Shown: positions 31,716 to 43,885 of the stretch, piece by piece
How positions within the stretch are numbered: the stretch's first letter is position 1
Layout: every line of letters starts with the position of its first letter
Assembly (NCBI GenBank): GCA_030762935.1
Contig: CM060900.1
Location: forward strand, 430,860,421 to 430,924,420
Origin: Hymenopus coronatus
Lineage: Eukaryota > Arthropoda > Insecta > Mantodea > Hymenopodidae
Reading direction: 5' to 3'
DNA length: 64,000 bases
Made by a program: the position numbers and the translations under genes
The notes under the pieces: model-generated
What the model saw: only the letters and a program-made list of their open reading frames with translations
The model's database searches: none
Told to the model about the DNA's origin: nothing

Positions 31716-33400
31716 TCAACAAGAATGGTTCTGGTTTGAGAATAATAATATTGACGACCTGCTTTCTTCTTGTAGTTGAATTAAGGAGCATCCCTGATGA
31801 CTGTCCAGCATTCTTGCATCCCACTTTCCATGGAAACAGTTTTCCCTTAATGATTTTTGTTGCTGGAAACATTTGCATTGCTCATTGCTTACTTCCCCAC
31901 AATGTTCAGGAAAACAATTCAGATGGGAGTGTAAAAAGTGTAATTTTGGGGATGTATTGTATCCTATTTTGTGATAAGATGACAGCAAATTTGTAATAAG
32001 CTCCTCATAGTTTCCAGCTTGTTTGTTTCCCAAGAAATTGTTTATGACTTCTCTGAAAGAAATCCATACCTGTTTCTCAACATCATTTAAAAGGTGTTTC
32101 AAATATCTCGGTGAATTTGACAAATCTGTGGGCCAACAAAAACTCCTTCCTTGAACTTGACCTCACTAATTCTAGGAAATGTTGTAACTAGGTATCTGAA
32201 TGCCAGTCTATATCAGTCAAACTTTTAAGCAAAATCTTTGATGAGACCAAGTTTTATATGTAGTGGAGGAATTAAAATGTTCTCAAATTCCACCAGAGGC
32301 TCAAGTTCAACATTCATTTTTGCAGTTTCCATAAGTTGACTTAAAGGCCATTAATTTTTTATGAAATGAGAAGCTCTATCTCTACTGTCACATTCACATA
32401 TGAAACAATAATGCTTAGTGTAACCAAGTTGGAGTCCAGTTAATATTTCAATTACTTTGAAGTCTGGATATATTTTCCATTTATACATGTTATAATGAAT
32501 TGAATCAAGAAGAAGCTTTAGGCTGCCACAAGATATCTTGTTATGCAAAAAATAATTAAGAGGAATTGACGGAAACTGATTGCCATTATGGAGTAATTCA
32601 GCTTTGAAACTTAATTTTGAAACATCTATAAACAACCACTAATGGTCAGAGCTATGAATAATATTCAGAACACTCAATAAGCCACTAACATCACTGCAAA
32701 ATAATAAATTGCCTTCCTCAGAAAAATATTTCTCAAGATGATTCTGATAGTCATGAAAAAATGTCACTTTCACATTTTCAGCAAGATAGTTCCATAGTTA
32801 TGATTTGGAGGCTAACTGCTCTGCCTTGGCTTTAGGAAGTTCCAAGTCTCTGACTAAATCATTTAATTCACTGTGACCAATTTTGCAATGTTCAGAATTA
32901 ACATCAGGTATAAAGTCAGGATCTGTAAATGTGGATGTTTGTGGATCACAAGTCTCATCTTCTGAGTCTATGGAGTATCATTCAGGGGGTGTTGGAACAG
33001 GTAGCTCATCATTGTGGGGTACAGGATGTGTAGCAGAATGTATACTGGGATATACAATAATCTTCTTTTATAATTCATCAAACCTTGTAGTGGTGGACCC
33101 ATATAAAATAGACAGTAATTAGTGTGATTTGCTGGCACCAGCCAAATAACTGGAATGGCAAAAGGCATCAAAGGTCTCTTGTGATGCAACCAATCCAGAA
33201 GATTCATGTAGCAAGTGTTACAATATATATGTGGACATATTCTTTATCTTGGTCTTCTAATTTGCAGAATTCAACAAAACAGAGATTGTAAGCCATCTTT
33301 ATTACAGGAGTAATTTTTCTATGCTGCACAGCAAACACACCTCGCCGCAAATGTAACAAATTGTTAGAATCATTTATGCAGTTTGTGGTATTGCTAACAA
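31716..33400 (-). pseudogene. Relic of an uncharacterised amplified arthropod protein family
   Basis: Successive minus-strand blocks match one family of repeated, uncharacterised proteins in N- to C-terminal order. They are LLHLRRGVFAVQHRK (33340), MPFAIPVIW (33165), a PVPTPPE stretch (33000), KAKAEQLASK and NYLAENVKVTFFHDY (32830-32740), WLFIDVSKLSFKAELLHNGN (32640-32580) and KVIEILTGLQLGYTKHYCFIC (32460-32400). After these come IPPLHIKLGLIKDF (32270-32230), FKEGVFVGPQI (32150-32120), VWISFREVINNFLGNKQAGNY (32070) and SPKLHFLHSHLNCFPEHCG (31945). Several stops and frameshifts separate them. The function of the family is unknown to me; its copy number suggests a transposon origin. A SINE-2 cuts the 5' side at 33408. 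Confidence 0.6.
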
Positions 33401-33407
33401 GTAAAAT

Positions 33408-33707
33408 AATGTCACCCTCCATGGTGTAATGGTTTACATGCTAACTTCATATACACAAGGTTGCAGGTTCCAACCCGGTGGAGGACAATAGATTTTTTTG
33501 GGGTGTGAAAATCCTTAGTATGGCTTCCTTTAGAGGGGAAGTAAAGCCATTGGTCCCATGTCGTAGATTTACGGCATGTGAAAGAACTTTAAGCCTGAAA
33601 TAGAGGCCTCTGAGCAAAATTAAGTGGTCTTTCACACCCAATTTAGAATAGGGTGCAGAGAACCACAGAAGTTAAAAAGCATCCATAAATAACATGCCAT
33701 TACATTT
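33408..33707 (+). mobile_element. SINE-2 with 11-bp target duplication
   Basis: Plus strand: head CCCTCCATGGTGTAATGGTT, B box GGTTCCAACCC, body with CATGTCGTAGATTTACGGCA, ending in CATAAATAACATGCCATT. ACAAGTAAAAT is repeated at 33397-33407 and 33708-33718. Confidence 0.9.
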
Positions 33708-33899
33708 ACAAGTAAAATGTAATATTAAATGAATTTTACAGCACATAACAAACTTGTTTACAGTTTTTAAGACCAAGCTTTTGCTTGGGGTTTTAATACT
33801 ATTTGTAAATCACATCTGCACTCTGAAACACTTCTGAGGCACTGAAGAGATTTTGTTTTGTCTGTTTATAGACAGACATATTTATTAGTTCATTCCTCA

Positions 33900-34730
33900 C
33901 AATAATACAATTATTCTTCTATCTTCACCATGCTAATTATGATAAATATTAGCAGAAATGATCTTATTACTAGCTTCCTTATAAATAGAAAGGAAATAAG
34001 GGGACTAGGCTAAAATGATAGTAAAAATCTAAAAAAAAATTGTTGCTCTGTGATGCAATTGAAATTTGATTCTCTTTGCATGGCTTGGAGTAAAACCAAA
34101 AAGATATGAAATGAATGACAACTTCTACTTGAGATAAGTATAAGTATTGCAAAATTGAAACCAACAAAGAGGAATATCGTGGAAGTGGTTAACTACACAA
34201 AAAATGTACACATATAAATTGTATTTTTTAACAAGATCTATATTTTTTGTAGAGTAAGTTTTTGTCAATCTCTTATAGTCTACTAGTTCTGCTAAAGTGA
34301 TTCAGAATGAAGAGGGTTCAGAGCGTATTTCTCAAAAGTTCCAGATATTCATTTTATTTGGCATGTAAATATCTTTAAGTTATGGCATTTTAATCAAAAT
34401 CATCAAAGCTATTTTTGAGAAGAGCAAAATTTTCAAAATATGTTCCTTGTAAGGAATAGTTTGGGGTGGGATCATTTTCTTGAAAATCCTTGTGTCACAT
34501 TCTTGGAAGATGCAGAACTAATGTTCTGAGTTTATTATTTAATCAGCTTTTCATTTTTAGTTATATTGTCTCCCTCCCCCAGCCCCAACACATGGACCTT
34601 TTTATAAAAATGTTTTTTTGATTCATGCATCCATAAAACTTTTATATCTGGTAAAACTCTGTATCAAGTTTTTGGGTGGAATATAATATAATATTATTCC
34701 CTATCTACTGTGTATATACATTTTATTTAA
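33900..34730 (-). repeat. R-A repeat copy
   Basis: Reverse-orientation copy, from CACCATGCTAATTATGATAA through TCTTATAGTCTACTAGTTC to a decayed head (TATCTACTGTGTATATACA). Non-coding. Confidence 0.75.
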
Positions 34731-34732
34731 AA

Positions 34733-34776
34733 TGTTTAACGCCTGCTTTTACTATTAAGGCACTGCAGGTGATGTA
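34733..34776 (-). mobile_element. SINE-1 3' end fragment
   Basis: Only the tail motif, GTTTAACGCCTGCTTTTACT followed by AAGGCACTGCAGGTGATG, remains: a severely 5'-truncated copy. Confidence 0.6.
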
Positions 34777-35110
34777 GTACATACATGTTAGAAAAAGTGA
34801 AAATCAAAACTACTGCAGTTGTTAAATGAAAGCAAGTTTATCTAATAAATAGATATACTAATTGTAATGGTAATCAATATTGTCGCACAACAAATAAATT
34901 TGAATATTTTGAAGTATCTATTAAAAGCTTTGAGGTGGTATAATTTAAATTAAAACATTTAATTTTAAATATCAATCATCTGTTCAATTAATGTGAGATT
35001 TATGCTCAAAACTTGTGCTAAATTTTGTTGTCACCCAATCCTCCTTACTATCATGTTCAAAAGTTGGTCATCCTAGTTAGCAATGAAGTAAATAACAGCA
35101 ATAAGCTTAC

Positions 35111-35335
35111 CGTGTTACCAAATACTCCAAGAGAGCATGCTGTGGACACTTCCCTTGGACCAAACCAAACTGCTGCAAAATGTGCTGGTATCCCTAAGAT
35201 AAATATCTGGGCTGACCCAGCTAGTGTTTGTCCCATGAAGGCCAAGTAGAATTGTTCAGGATCTGCAGAGAAAACCTTACGCCAGGCTCCAATTGTCATT
35301 ATAACACCACCACACACAAGTGTGAATCGAAGGCC
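35111..35335 (-). CDS. Flvcr: FLVCR-family transporter, exon 3 (TM3-TM4)
   Basis: 225-bp exon (75 codons, phase 0 at both ends) bounded by acceptor TTCCTTCCAG and donor GTAAGC. It encodes GLRFTLVCGGVIMTIGAW, then the strongly conserved FLVCR segment with GQ, AQIFILGIP, AAVWFG and EVSTACSLGVFGN. These motifs are diagnostic for FLVCR1/2-like proteins as opposed to other MFS transporters. No stop, frameshift or missing conserved residue is seen, so the gene looks functional. The intron to exon 4 (35110-26094, about 9 kb) contains a LINE in antisense orientation. Confidence 0.92.
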
Positions 35336-35439
35336 CTGGAAGGAACATTTCTGCAATTACTTACTTTATTCTTAGCCAAGCATTAATCTCACCTCAAGTG
35401 TGTTTTATTTTATCAGCTGTTTTACAAAGATGAATGGAT

Positions 35440-36115
35440 GAATATTGTAACATTCCCATCACTTTCTCTAACCACTATGCATGTACATAGTAGGCACATA
35501 AGGTATTGCATGCCAGTCAAAAATTGGATACGTATATTTCAGCTTAAGGTCCCTAAAATCATTTTAAGGTCCCTTGAATCCAAAGAAAAGGCCTTTGTAC
35601 AGGGTATGTGCATATGTAAACAGTGAAACTCAAAAACAAAAGTTGATTAAATACCAACCTGGACACACTAAGTTCATCTTTAACCAAGGATGCAACACAA
35701 TTATTTTCAAGAACATTTCCCCACCATATATTAAATACATTTTCATGACCAATTAAATTTGTATCTTGAGTTTTCTGGGAAAAGTCTCTCAAATCCTTCA
35801 TTTTCTGGATGACTTTTGTATACTTTGTACTATAAAAGATAGACAAATTAATTATTTCTTTCAAACCAGTCATGTGTAGTATAGGAGTTCAGAGGTATTG
35901 TCAGACTAAAAAATTGAATGCCAATATGACAAAAACTTACTACACAAAAAATGTAGATCCTGTGAAAAAACACAATTTCTATTAAACACATTTTTATTGT
36001 GGAGCTAAAAATTTCTGAAATACTACCATTTATATATTTAAATTTTCAAATACTTCTACTTTTCTCAAAGAATGGCTCTTAAAAGATTTGACTATTAATT
36101 TAGCTTAGTGTATCT
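35440..36115 (+). repeat. R-A repeat copy
   Basis: Forward copy beginning at a decayed head (CTTTCTCTAACCACTATGCA) with the AAACTCAAAAACAAAAGTTG and GGATGCAACACAATTATTTT blocks. The middle matches other copies; the right part is degraded. Confidence 0.65.
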
Positions 36116-36219
36116 ATTATTCCTTTTGAATCTATTGTAATATTTCCATTTCTTCTAATGTTTATCTTGATTAACATGAAGTAGATGAACGAATGAAACT
36201 TTATTTATTGTACTTGCTT

Positions 36220-36223
36220 AATT

Positions 36224-36272
<49 letters not shown>
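36220..36272. repeat. (TA)n microsatellite
   Basis: About 50 bp of alternating TA. R-A tail fragments (for example AATAGGTAGAAAAAGTCATG at 36571) lie shortly to the right. Confidence 0.95.
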
Positions 36273-36275
<3 letters not shown>

Positions 36276-36983
36276 TATATTTAAAATTTCACTCGGCATA
36301 TACTACATCCTAGAATCCCATACACAGAATGCCATAGGTATATTGTATATGGAGACCATTCCCCACTACTCTTATCATCATTTTGTGGATGATGTAAATG
36401 TGTTCCTTTTATTTAACTTAGTTTTAATTCTGTTTCCAATTTCAACATAACCTCACTTTTACCCACTTTATCTTCTCACTGCTCTGTCTTCTCTCTTACG
36501 TTCACTAACTATTTCCTCAGATATGAAGTAGATAGATAGATAGATAAACTTTTTAAGAATAATTTGTTGCAGAATAGGTAGAAAAAGTCATGTGATTGTA
36601 AGAACACTCTTTTAAAAATTCTTTACGAACTACTCCTGTAAATGTCTATTGTGCTATCTACTTCTAGTGAGTTTTGAAAAACATTTCCTTAAATAGTTTC
36701 ATTATATTTTATAAAGTACAAAGGCAATATTGATATTTAGGACTCAGATAGCTATGCATTAAAACACAAAATATGTATGTAATATGCAATTTAAAACAGC
36801 GACATGTGCATTAACAACTAGAAAATATGTGCTGTGGTGAAATAATAATGTTTAAAAATTGACATTGTGAGTTTAAATATTCGTTATATTGGAAAATGCA
36901 AGTTAACATTATAATACACCAAAATAATAAAATAATGTAAAACTCTGAATTTTTGAACTGGAATATCTGTGTCTGAAGTGAAC

Positions 36984-37950
36984 TTAATTCTTCCCATTGC
37001 ATTGTATAACAGTAACCATTTTAAGGTTAGAAAACAGAAATGATTCTCTGTTGCTTCTGAGAATTGATTTGTACCGAGAAAAACAGTGTTCAGCAACAAC
37101 AGACATAGCTGCATATTTAAACTTTACAATTTCTTCCAGCGACAATGTTTTTTTAAAGTCCAACAATTTGTTCTCCATTTTATCAGAAATTATATTTGTG
37201 ATATGTTTTAATGTATGGTATCCTAAATTGTTTTGTAGTAGATATTCAAATGTTTCAACTATTTTTTTTTCCAAGTTGACCTGGAGCAGATTTTAGCATT
37301 AGTGAGAGACTTTCTATTGAAGTTCAAGTTTGTGACAAGTGGTACGTCATTTCGTTTGAGCGCTGTAATGGCTGTAGAAATGCAGTTGTAATGTGACTTT
37401 AGTAAATTAATTCCTCCTTTATCCCATCCCTATATATAACACCCTTCACTTCAACAATGCTTTCTGCTTCGTTTTCATTTTGTTCTCGATAATGCCAAAA
37501 TTGCTACAATAATATATGGCAGCCTGTAACCAGGTTCCCCATCTCATAATGATCGCTTCAGAAGGAAATGGAGTTCCTGGAGCCAACTGTATAAACAAAC
37601 TGATTCTACTCGGAAATTTAAGGAAAACCGTTTTTATGCCTGATATTAAACTATTAACAGTAGAAAAATTTAAGTGCACAGTTTCACTCAGGTGATGCAT
37701 TGCATGCACCAAACATGTTACATGAATCAGTCTACTATAAAAATAGTTTTAACCCCCCTTCTGCCTTAACCATATATGGGGCTGTGTCAGATAAAAACAA
37801 AACTACATTTTCATGCTTAATTCCCTCTGGCCATAATAGTGACATTGCATTATTGATTATTTTTGCAGTTGTTGAATGATTTGTCCTTGCTATTTCTTCC
37901 ATTGGTAGAAGATAAGCCTTTGACAGTCCATTTTCACTGAACATACTGAC
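36984..37950 (-). pseudogene. hAT-type transposase relic (C-terminal two thirds)
   Basis: Minus-strand blocks in order. 37944-37735 has LLPMEEIARTNHST, LLWPEGIKHENVVLFLSDTAPYMVKAE. 37712-37446 has MVHAMHHLSETV, VFLKFPSRISLF and IIMRWGTWLQAAIYY. 37274-36984 ends AEHCFSRYKSILRSNRESFLF, equivalent to the cysteine/serine-rich dimerisation region of hAT transposases. Frameshifts separate the blocks and the BED-finger N-terminus is missing. It resembles hAT proteins related to CGG-binding protein rather than to hobo. Function lost. Confidence 0.65.
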
Positions 37951-37965
37951 AATTACATTACATAT

Positions 37966-38165
37966 AGGTTTGCATATTTGTGTGGTGTGGGATTGTAGCT
38001 ATTGTATCTTTATGTAGTTTTGTGTTTGTTGATTTCCTATGTACTCCAAATATTAGATTATCGTGATGTCAAGAAATGGCAAGATAACCCTCCTGTGAAT
38101 TAGGAATTGAAAATAGAAACAATTTGTGTTCCCAAAACCAGTTACAATTAGTAATTTTGAAGTGG
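37966..38165 (+). repeat. Direct repeat, left copy
   Basis: About 200 bp from GTTTGCATATTTGTGTGGTG to TAATTTTGAAGTGG. It matches 39557-39767 with few differences (the right copy has an extra TTTTTTATGG-like segment). Confidence 0.85.
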
Positions 38166-38194
38166 TAGACATAAATAGAAAAATTAGGTGTTAC

Positions 38195-38310
38195 CCCCTA
38201 TGTCTATTTTAGGTGATGCATAAGTTTTTTTAGTCTGGGTTTTGTCTTTCCTAAGAAAGCTAGGTCACAGTCTGGACATTTTATTTCGAAAGTCCCAGTT
38301 TTTTGTTTGC
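38195..38310 (-). pseudogene. Penelope-like GIY-YIG fragment
   Basis: The minus strand reads KTGTFEIKCPDCDLAFLGKT followed by PRLKKLMHHLK, the start of the GIY-YIG domain (a CxxC pair then FLGKT in place of YIGqT). Short and isolated. Confidence 0.5.
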
Positions 38311-38509
38311 AGGAATAGGATCTTTTCTACATAGTAGTAGATTTTTAATACTACAGTTTTGATTTCTTTCTTTTTGGAGCTATAATAATATTCTGCTTCT
38401 TGAAGATCTTCTGAACTTTGTTATGTACCCAAAAGTGATTTGTGAATTTTCTGAACTGAGCTTGGTCACAGTGGTTATGTGGGGCAGTTGTTTGTGTTAT
38501 GTGCCACGT

Positions 38510-39415
38510 TTTTTTACTTTCTCTACACATATGTATAATATACCTATATAGTAGGTAGAGAAGATGTATTGCAATCAAAATTCCATACTGAGATTTCACT
38601 GAAAACATGTTTTAAGTACCCCTGAATCCAAATAAAGCATTTTTAGAAAAAGATCATGAGTGTGTCTGTAGACATACAAAAAAACGTTGGTTAAATACCA
38701 ACAAAAAAAAAAAAAGCTGGTTAAATACCAAGAACTGGTATTTAAGTTCAGAATCTGTCAAGGATGTGATAGAACAATTTTCAAGAAAAAAACCCATCCC
38801 AAAGTATGCTTTACATAAAACATTCTTCAAAACTTTTTATTTTCTCAAATGAAACTTAACAATTTTGGTTAAAATGCTGTATATAAAAATTATTAACATG
38901 GCAAATAAAATTTATATCCTGAATTTCTCAGGAAAATTCCCTGAAATCCTCTTCATTCTGAATAACTTTTGCATAACTGGTATACTTTAAGAGATAGACA
39001 AAACCTACCACACAAAAAATGTAGATCTTGTTAAAATACAGTTTGTCATTTTCAAATTTTTTGTAGAGCTAACCATTTGTAAGATATTCCTGGTTATTTG
39101 TTTCACTTTTAAAATACTTAAACTTTTCTCAAATAGGAAGTCCTCATCTGTTTCATCTCTCTTTTGCTTTACTTCTGGTCATGTAAAGAGAAACAAATTT
39201 CATGATTAATTGCATAGAAACTACTTTTAAAATATTTGATTATTGCTTTGCCTAGTGTATTACCTTAGTTCCCCTACACTTACAAGGAAGCAAGTAATAA
39301 GATGATTTCTGTTATTGTTTATATCAATTATCATGATGTAGGTAAAAGAATACCCTTTTGCAAGAATAGTTTGTTTGCAGAATAAATAGAGAAAAGTATG
39401 TAAATGGAACACATC
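38510..39415 (+). repeat. R-A repeat, near-complete forward copy
   Basis: Starts with the hairpin-type head (CTTTCTCTACACATATGT ... GTAGGTAGAGAAGATG), runs through every consensus block and ends AATAGAGAAAAGTATGTAAA then TGGAACACAT. Length is about 0.9 kb. No ORF beyond chance. Confidence 0.8.
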
Positions 39416-39556
39416 AAATTTTTTGCATTTGTGAATTCTCCTGTCCACTACATTTTTGTAGAAGCCATTGTTGGTATTCTTGGAGTATCTGTTGATATTC
39501 TTGTGGGTATTCATTATTTTCATGGAAATGTGAACCAATCTGTATGGGCTATTCAG

Positions 39557-39767
39557 GTTTGCATATTTGTGTGGCATAGGATTGTAACTATTGTATCTTT
39601 ATGTAGTTATGTGTTTGTTGATTTCCTATGTACTCCAAATATTAGATTATCTTGATGTCAAGAAATGGCAAGATAACCTTCCTGTTTTTTATGGTGAATT
39701 AGGAATTGAAAATAGAAACAATTTGTGTTCCCAAAACCAGTTACAATTAGTAATTGTGAAGTGGTGT
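39557..39767 (+). repeat. Direct repeat, right copy
   Basis: Partner of 37966-38165. Both copies share TATGTACTCCAAATATTAGA and AAACAATTTGTGTTCCCAAA. The pair brackets a Penelope fragment and an R-A copy. Confidence 0.85.
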
Positions 39768-39995
39768 TTAGTGCTACAAATTGGCTCTCAATTCTTACCA
39801 TAAAATATTAATCACTTACTTTATAACCATCTTTACAAATTTCCAGTTATCGACTATTTTGTAAGTTACTAGAGCCCCAGAATTTTATAACATAGCTGGA
39901 AATTGGCTGTACTTAAGGGAGTTAAGTGATGAGGTGAGGCAGATGTAATTGTAACAAACTGAGAAAAATGTTTCTTACTCATCCAATGTACTTAC

Positions 39996-40201
39996 TTTCT
40001 TTTGCAGAACCCAAGAGGCTGGAAACACAAGAGGTATGTAGCATGCCATGCATACCAAAGATGTCCAATTTACTGAAATGCTGCTGACATTGTAATATCT
40101 CATTATAATGTTGACAATGATGGAGTATTGAATCCAGTGTGCAGCATTAACCATTGAGGTAAAGACAAATATGGCAAGCATCACCCACCGCCTGTTGTAA
40201 A
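39996..40201 (-). CDS. Flvcr: FLVCR-family transporter, exon 2 (TM1-TM2)
   Basis: Exon bounded by donor GTAAGT at 39995-39990 and an acceptor AG directly before 40201. It encodes a basic YNRRW lead, then TM1 with NAAHWIQYSIIVNII and a TM2 region with VSSISVNWTSLVCM and YIPLVFPASWVL. This is the family's N-terminal domain, including the WIQY signature. Two adjacent AGs (CAGAG) could act as acceptor. The inner one gives phase 1 and fits the proposed first exon, while an in-frame TAA just upstream rules out extension of the exon further 5'. The intron to exon 3 is about 4.7 kb. Confidence 0.9.
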
Positions 40202-40399
40202 CTCTGCATTACAGACTTGGGTGTCCATCTCCTGGTATGACTGCACCTATCAGTTGTAAAAACCAAGAAAATTAATAAATATTTATTCAGCCTGCCTCTG
40301 TATTGTGGAGGTAGCAAGTCTGCCTCACATTTAAGAGGCTAAGAATCTCGACTAGGGTGAGTTACCTGGATTAAGTATTTTTATACAGGTTACCCCTAT

Positions 40400-42680
40400 C
40401 TTGAAAAGGTGAAATGTATATTATACAATATTACAGAATAGTAGAACACAGAGACAATTGGTATGCTATGTACAGAGAAAACACCAAAGGCAACTGATGC
40501 CACGTGTTCCGTGTTCCTTACAAAACGGAGTTGGCTGGTTGTGGTACTAGTAGGCTTGAATACAACATGATGTGGAACAATGAACTCTTTGGGCTCATTC
40601 AGATGTTTGCATAACTGCATATGTCCTGTTCAGCATAATGTTTCACGAAATATGAATGCATAATCATGATGCAGTACTTTATTAGATTTGAGTCTTTTTT
40701 CAAGGTACTACATTTGGCTTGCTGCCTGGTCATAAGTGTAACCTATTGTGACAACTAGTCTAATAGGATGCCTAACCAATAAATCTTCCATCCTTCGTCC
40801 TAGTAGTATTCTCAATCATTTGTTGAGTACAAAATTTATCTTCCTTTGTGTGAGGAATGTGACTGATTTCCTCAATTTCCCAATGTTTGCAAAATTTCCT
40901 TATCTGGTTATCAAGTAAGTCATATCTACTTAAGCAACTTATGACCTTCTGGAGATCAGCAACAGAATTCAATGGCATTTGGCCTGACAAAGTGAACCAA
41001 AGCAAGTGTCAATTAGTGTAGGATGACTAGCGCACTTTCTGGGCTGACCAAGAATTACAACAAAACAAATATCAGCATCAAGTAACAATTCATTGCTACC
41101 CAGTTTATAGAAATCAGGATCTTATACTTTAATGCTACTTGGCAAGTTCCAATCAGCACAATAAACAGGGCTAGCAGGCAATGTGCTTGTAATGTTATCC
41201 AGGACTGCACAGTTAATCTTAAATTCAGAGTTGTCGCATCTCAACTTGATATTAACAGCACGTGTATATATTACTTTATCAGCTGGTATGATATTTATTC
41301 CATTTATTGAAAGTCTTATCAGCAATGGGGAGTCCAAGCTTCTTAACTAATGCAGGAGAAATAAAGGACATTTGGCATCCCGAATACACCATACCATAAC
41401 ACTTTATTATGTGGCCTTAACTGTTGGCTACTTGCACAATAATTGTGGGCAACAATGCATTTAAACTACAAAAATTACTGCCTTTTATGCTGGTGTAGTT
41501 AGAAACATTCTGATCAGTGGAAGCAAACTGGCTAGTAGTGTCTTTATTTGCGTGCGAAAACTGGTGATGCTCATCCTTACATATTTCACACCTTGATTTA
41601 TAATTTAAAAGTCTATGGTAGCTGCCTAAGCAAGAAAAACACAATGTTGCACTTCTATGATAATTCTTATTATGACTCATTCATTTGAAATATCTAATGT
41701 GACAATGAACATGATAATTCATGACAGTAAGTGTAGGATGCAGAGGCAACATTTGCAGCAAATGACCTGCCAGATACAGGCTTGAATTTCTCATCTTTCA
41801 GTTGGTTACTGTCATTTCTAAAATCAATACTTCAAGAGCTTTTGTTTTAGCTTTTATAAATGCAAATAAATCTGTAAGACAATCAAATTTGTCAGATGCA
41901 GTTTCTATCTCCCGCTGCTGCCGTTCTTGATTCCTCAATTTACTCGAAACAGCCTCTACCAAAATTATGTCATACAATGGAACATCAGGTTTAAGAGATT
42001 CTAATGCTTGTTTGTTGCTGTTTCATTTACTAACAATCTATATTCATTGCTATTTCCATTCTTTACAAGGGGCAAACTTACCAATGTCTTTACATGGCTA
42101 GCAGCAATAACCTTATTGTTATATTTTTCATGTGATAAATCCCATGCAGTATCACAGTTATCTTCAGTTATGGTTTAGCTGTCCTCCTTTGAGTGATGAA
42201 ATTAAATAGTGAAATTTCTGAATTCTTGTAAGTGAACTATTATGCAAAACTAAACTAGTGAATGTGTCAAAATAGTCAGTCCACAACCTTACATCGCCAT
42301 CAAATAAAGATATGTTTATACTGGGAAGCTTGATAAACAAATGGCTACTACCAGAATTAACAGATGTTGGAGCTGAAGAGATTTTGAAATTCCTATTCAC
42401 TATTTCACTTAATTGTGCTTCTACACTGTGGAATTTATCCATAAACTCCTATCTATTCTTATAATGATCATCAGGGTTATCTGAATTAATTTCAAGCTGA
42501 TCCTGAACAGCTTCATAGTCATCTAACAATTTAGGTAATGATTTGTATCTTCCCATATTTCTTCCACATTATTTTTCTCAATATCAAATTTAGATAAAAA
42601 TTCTTGTGCGTAAATCAATTTCTTCTTTGTTATTCCCTTTCATCTTAAAGCCTTCGTTTCATCAAATGGATCAGCCATTT
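40400..42680 (-). pseudogene. BEL/Pao LTR-retrotransposon relic (gag, protease, start of RT)
   Basis: Minus strand, from an ATG near 42677 (MADPFDETKALR then a stop) through IKLPSINISLFDGD and QKFHYLISSLKG (gag, 42345-42170). The CCHC region follows at 41640-41560 (CFSCLGSYHR, CEICKDEHHQFSH), then a protease/linker part with SPLLIRLSINGI and a DILLLDADICFVV-like patch. Next comes LLDNQIRKFCKHWEIEEI (40915-40860), the segment preceding RT in this superfamily. A jump leads to EFIVPHHVVFKPTSTTTSQL (40590-40530), the beginning of RT, after which the match ends. Catalytic RT, RNase H and integrase are missing and there are many stops. No LTR pair was recognised. Confidence 0.65.
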
Positions 42681-42699
42681 TAAAAGACAATAAAGGAAA

Positions 42700-43198
42700 G
42701 GATGAACAGAAAGGAAGTAACTGGCAAAATTAAACAGTTACTTGATGGCAGCAATCAAACGTTAGCAGGGAGGGGGGCAATCTCCAGGGTGTTCTCTCAA
42801 TGCACATTCACCACATGGAAATGCAGCAGCATAGAAGTAGATCCATGGTCTTCTCAATGTAGGTTCCATACATCAGCCGTTAAAAATTAAACAGCTTGCA
42901 TTTGCAGCAGACAAACAATTCACAATAATCTGCGTCAAAGCCCATGGTGAGGCGGGAAAAAGTGGACAGTTTATTTCTAAATATTTGTCACGCACATTGT
43001 TTCTGGCTTTTTATTTTTATTAATACATTACATGTATTATGTAGTGGTATTTTTCTAACTCCAACAGATAGCCTTGGGGCTGTGGCTAGGCACACCATAC
43101 ATGAGTTCTGTTCGACGGTCATTCTACAGCAATTAACACAATTGAAAAACAAGCCAGCAATGGCAGCAAACCTCAGTTTCCAGCACCTTCTCAAGAAG
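42700..43198. other. Flvcr intron beside the BEL/Pao relic, unassigned
   Basis: May contain remains of the BEL/Pao leader or LTR, but no TG...CA pair could be matched. No gene. Confidence 0.3.
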
Positions 43199-43437
43199 AG
43201 CCGGTCCCCATGGCCACGCTCGCTAAGGCGTTTCTCTTTGGTGCTTCGTGGGCAGGGGATCGTGGGTTCGAGTCCTGCCTTGGGCATGGGTGTTATATGT
43301 TTGTGCAATGTGTATATGTTTGTGTAAAGGAACAGTCAAACCAGTAATCATACAGTAAATTTAGTGGGGGAAATATAAACGGGGATACAGCACCAGAGTC
43401 CTGATAAGTCTCCGGTACTGTTAAGAAGATGGAAGAG
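43199..43437 (+). mobile_element. SINE-3 (tRNA-derived) with a hairpin 3' end
   Basis: Plus strand: head GCCGGTCCCCATGGCCACGC, B box GGGTTCGAGTCCTGCC, then TGTTATATGTTTGTGCAATG. It ends in an inverted repeat (ACAGCACCAGAGTC ... TCTCCGGTACTGT). Two minus-strand copies lie at 56253 and 56795. Confidence 0.88.
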
Positions 43438-43639
43438 GGCAGGGAGGCAATGACATCAGCCAAAGCAACCAACATGACTTTAACAGCACTCACCAAGCAA
43501 TAAAATACCATATTAGGACTGATACTACTTAATATCTTTTGCTTAGGTAGAAACAAAATAGCCATAAATAATATCTGTGCCTATTTCTGCATTTTTAATC
43601 ATTTACCACATTTAACTGCAAGGTCCTATCAGAGGCATT

Positions 43640-43885
43640 TCCCTTTGGAGCACATTGCCTGTCCACATTGGTATTAATTTGTGTACTGATGTCATTAGGT
43701 TTTTATTTATACTTAACTTTTATCATCAGATCACACACATTAACATCAACATTTATACTTCCAGACTTTAGGGAGGATAGAGAATAATTTGGGCTAGAGA
43801 ACAATCCCTACACCGCCCCCCCCCAGCCGGGAATGAAACCGGGACCCCTCACACAGCAGGCAGGTACTCTAAATATTTAGCAATA
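43640..43885 (-). mobile_element. SINE-6, second copy
   Basis: Matches 24128-24420: GATCACACACATTAACATCA, AGGGAGGATAGAG, a C run, and the minus-strand B-box region GGTTTCATTCCCGGC. Confidence 0.75.

Noticed and set aside
36220..36272. Possible origin or terminator from (TA)n hairpin
   Set aside because: Simple microsatellite with no flanking motifs.
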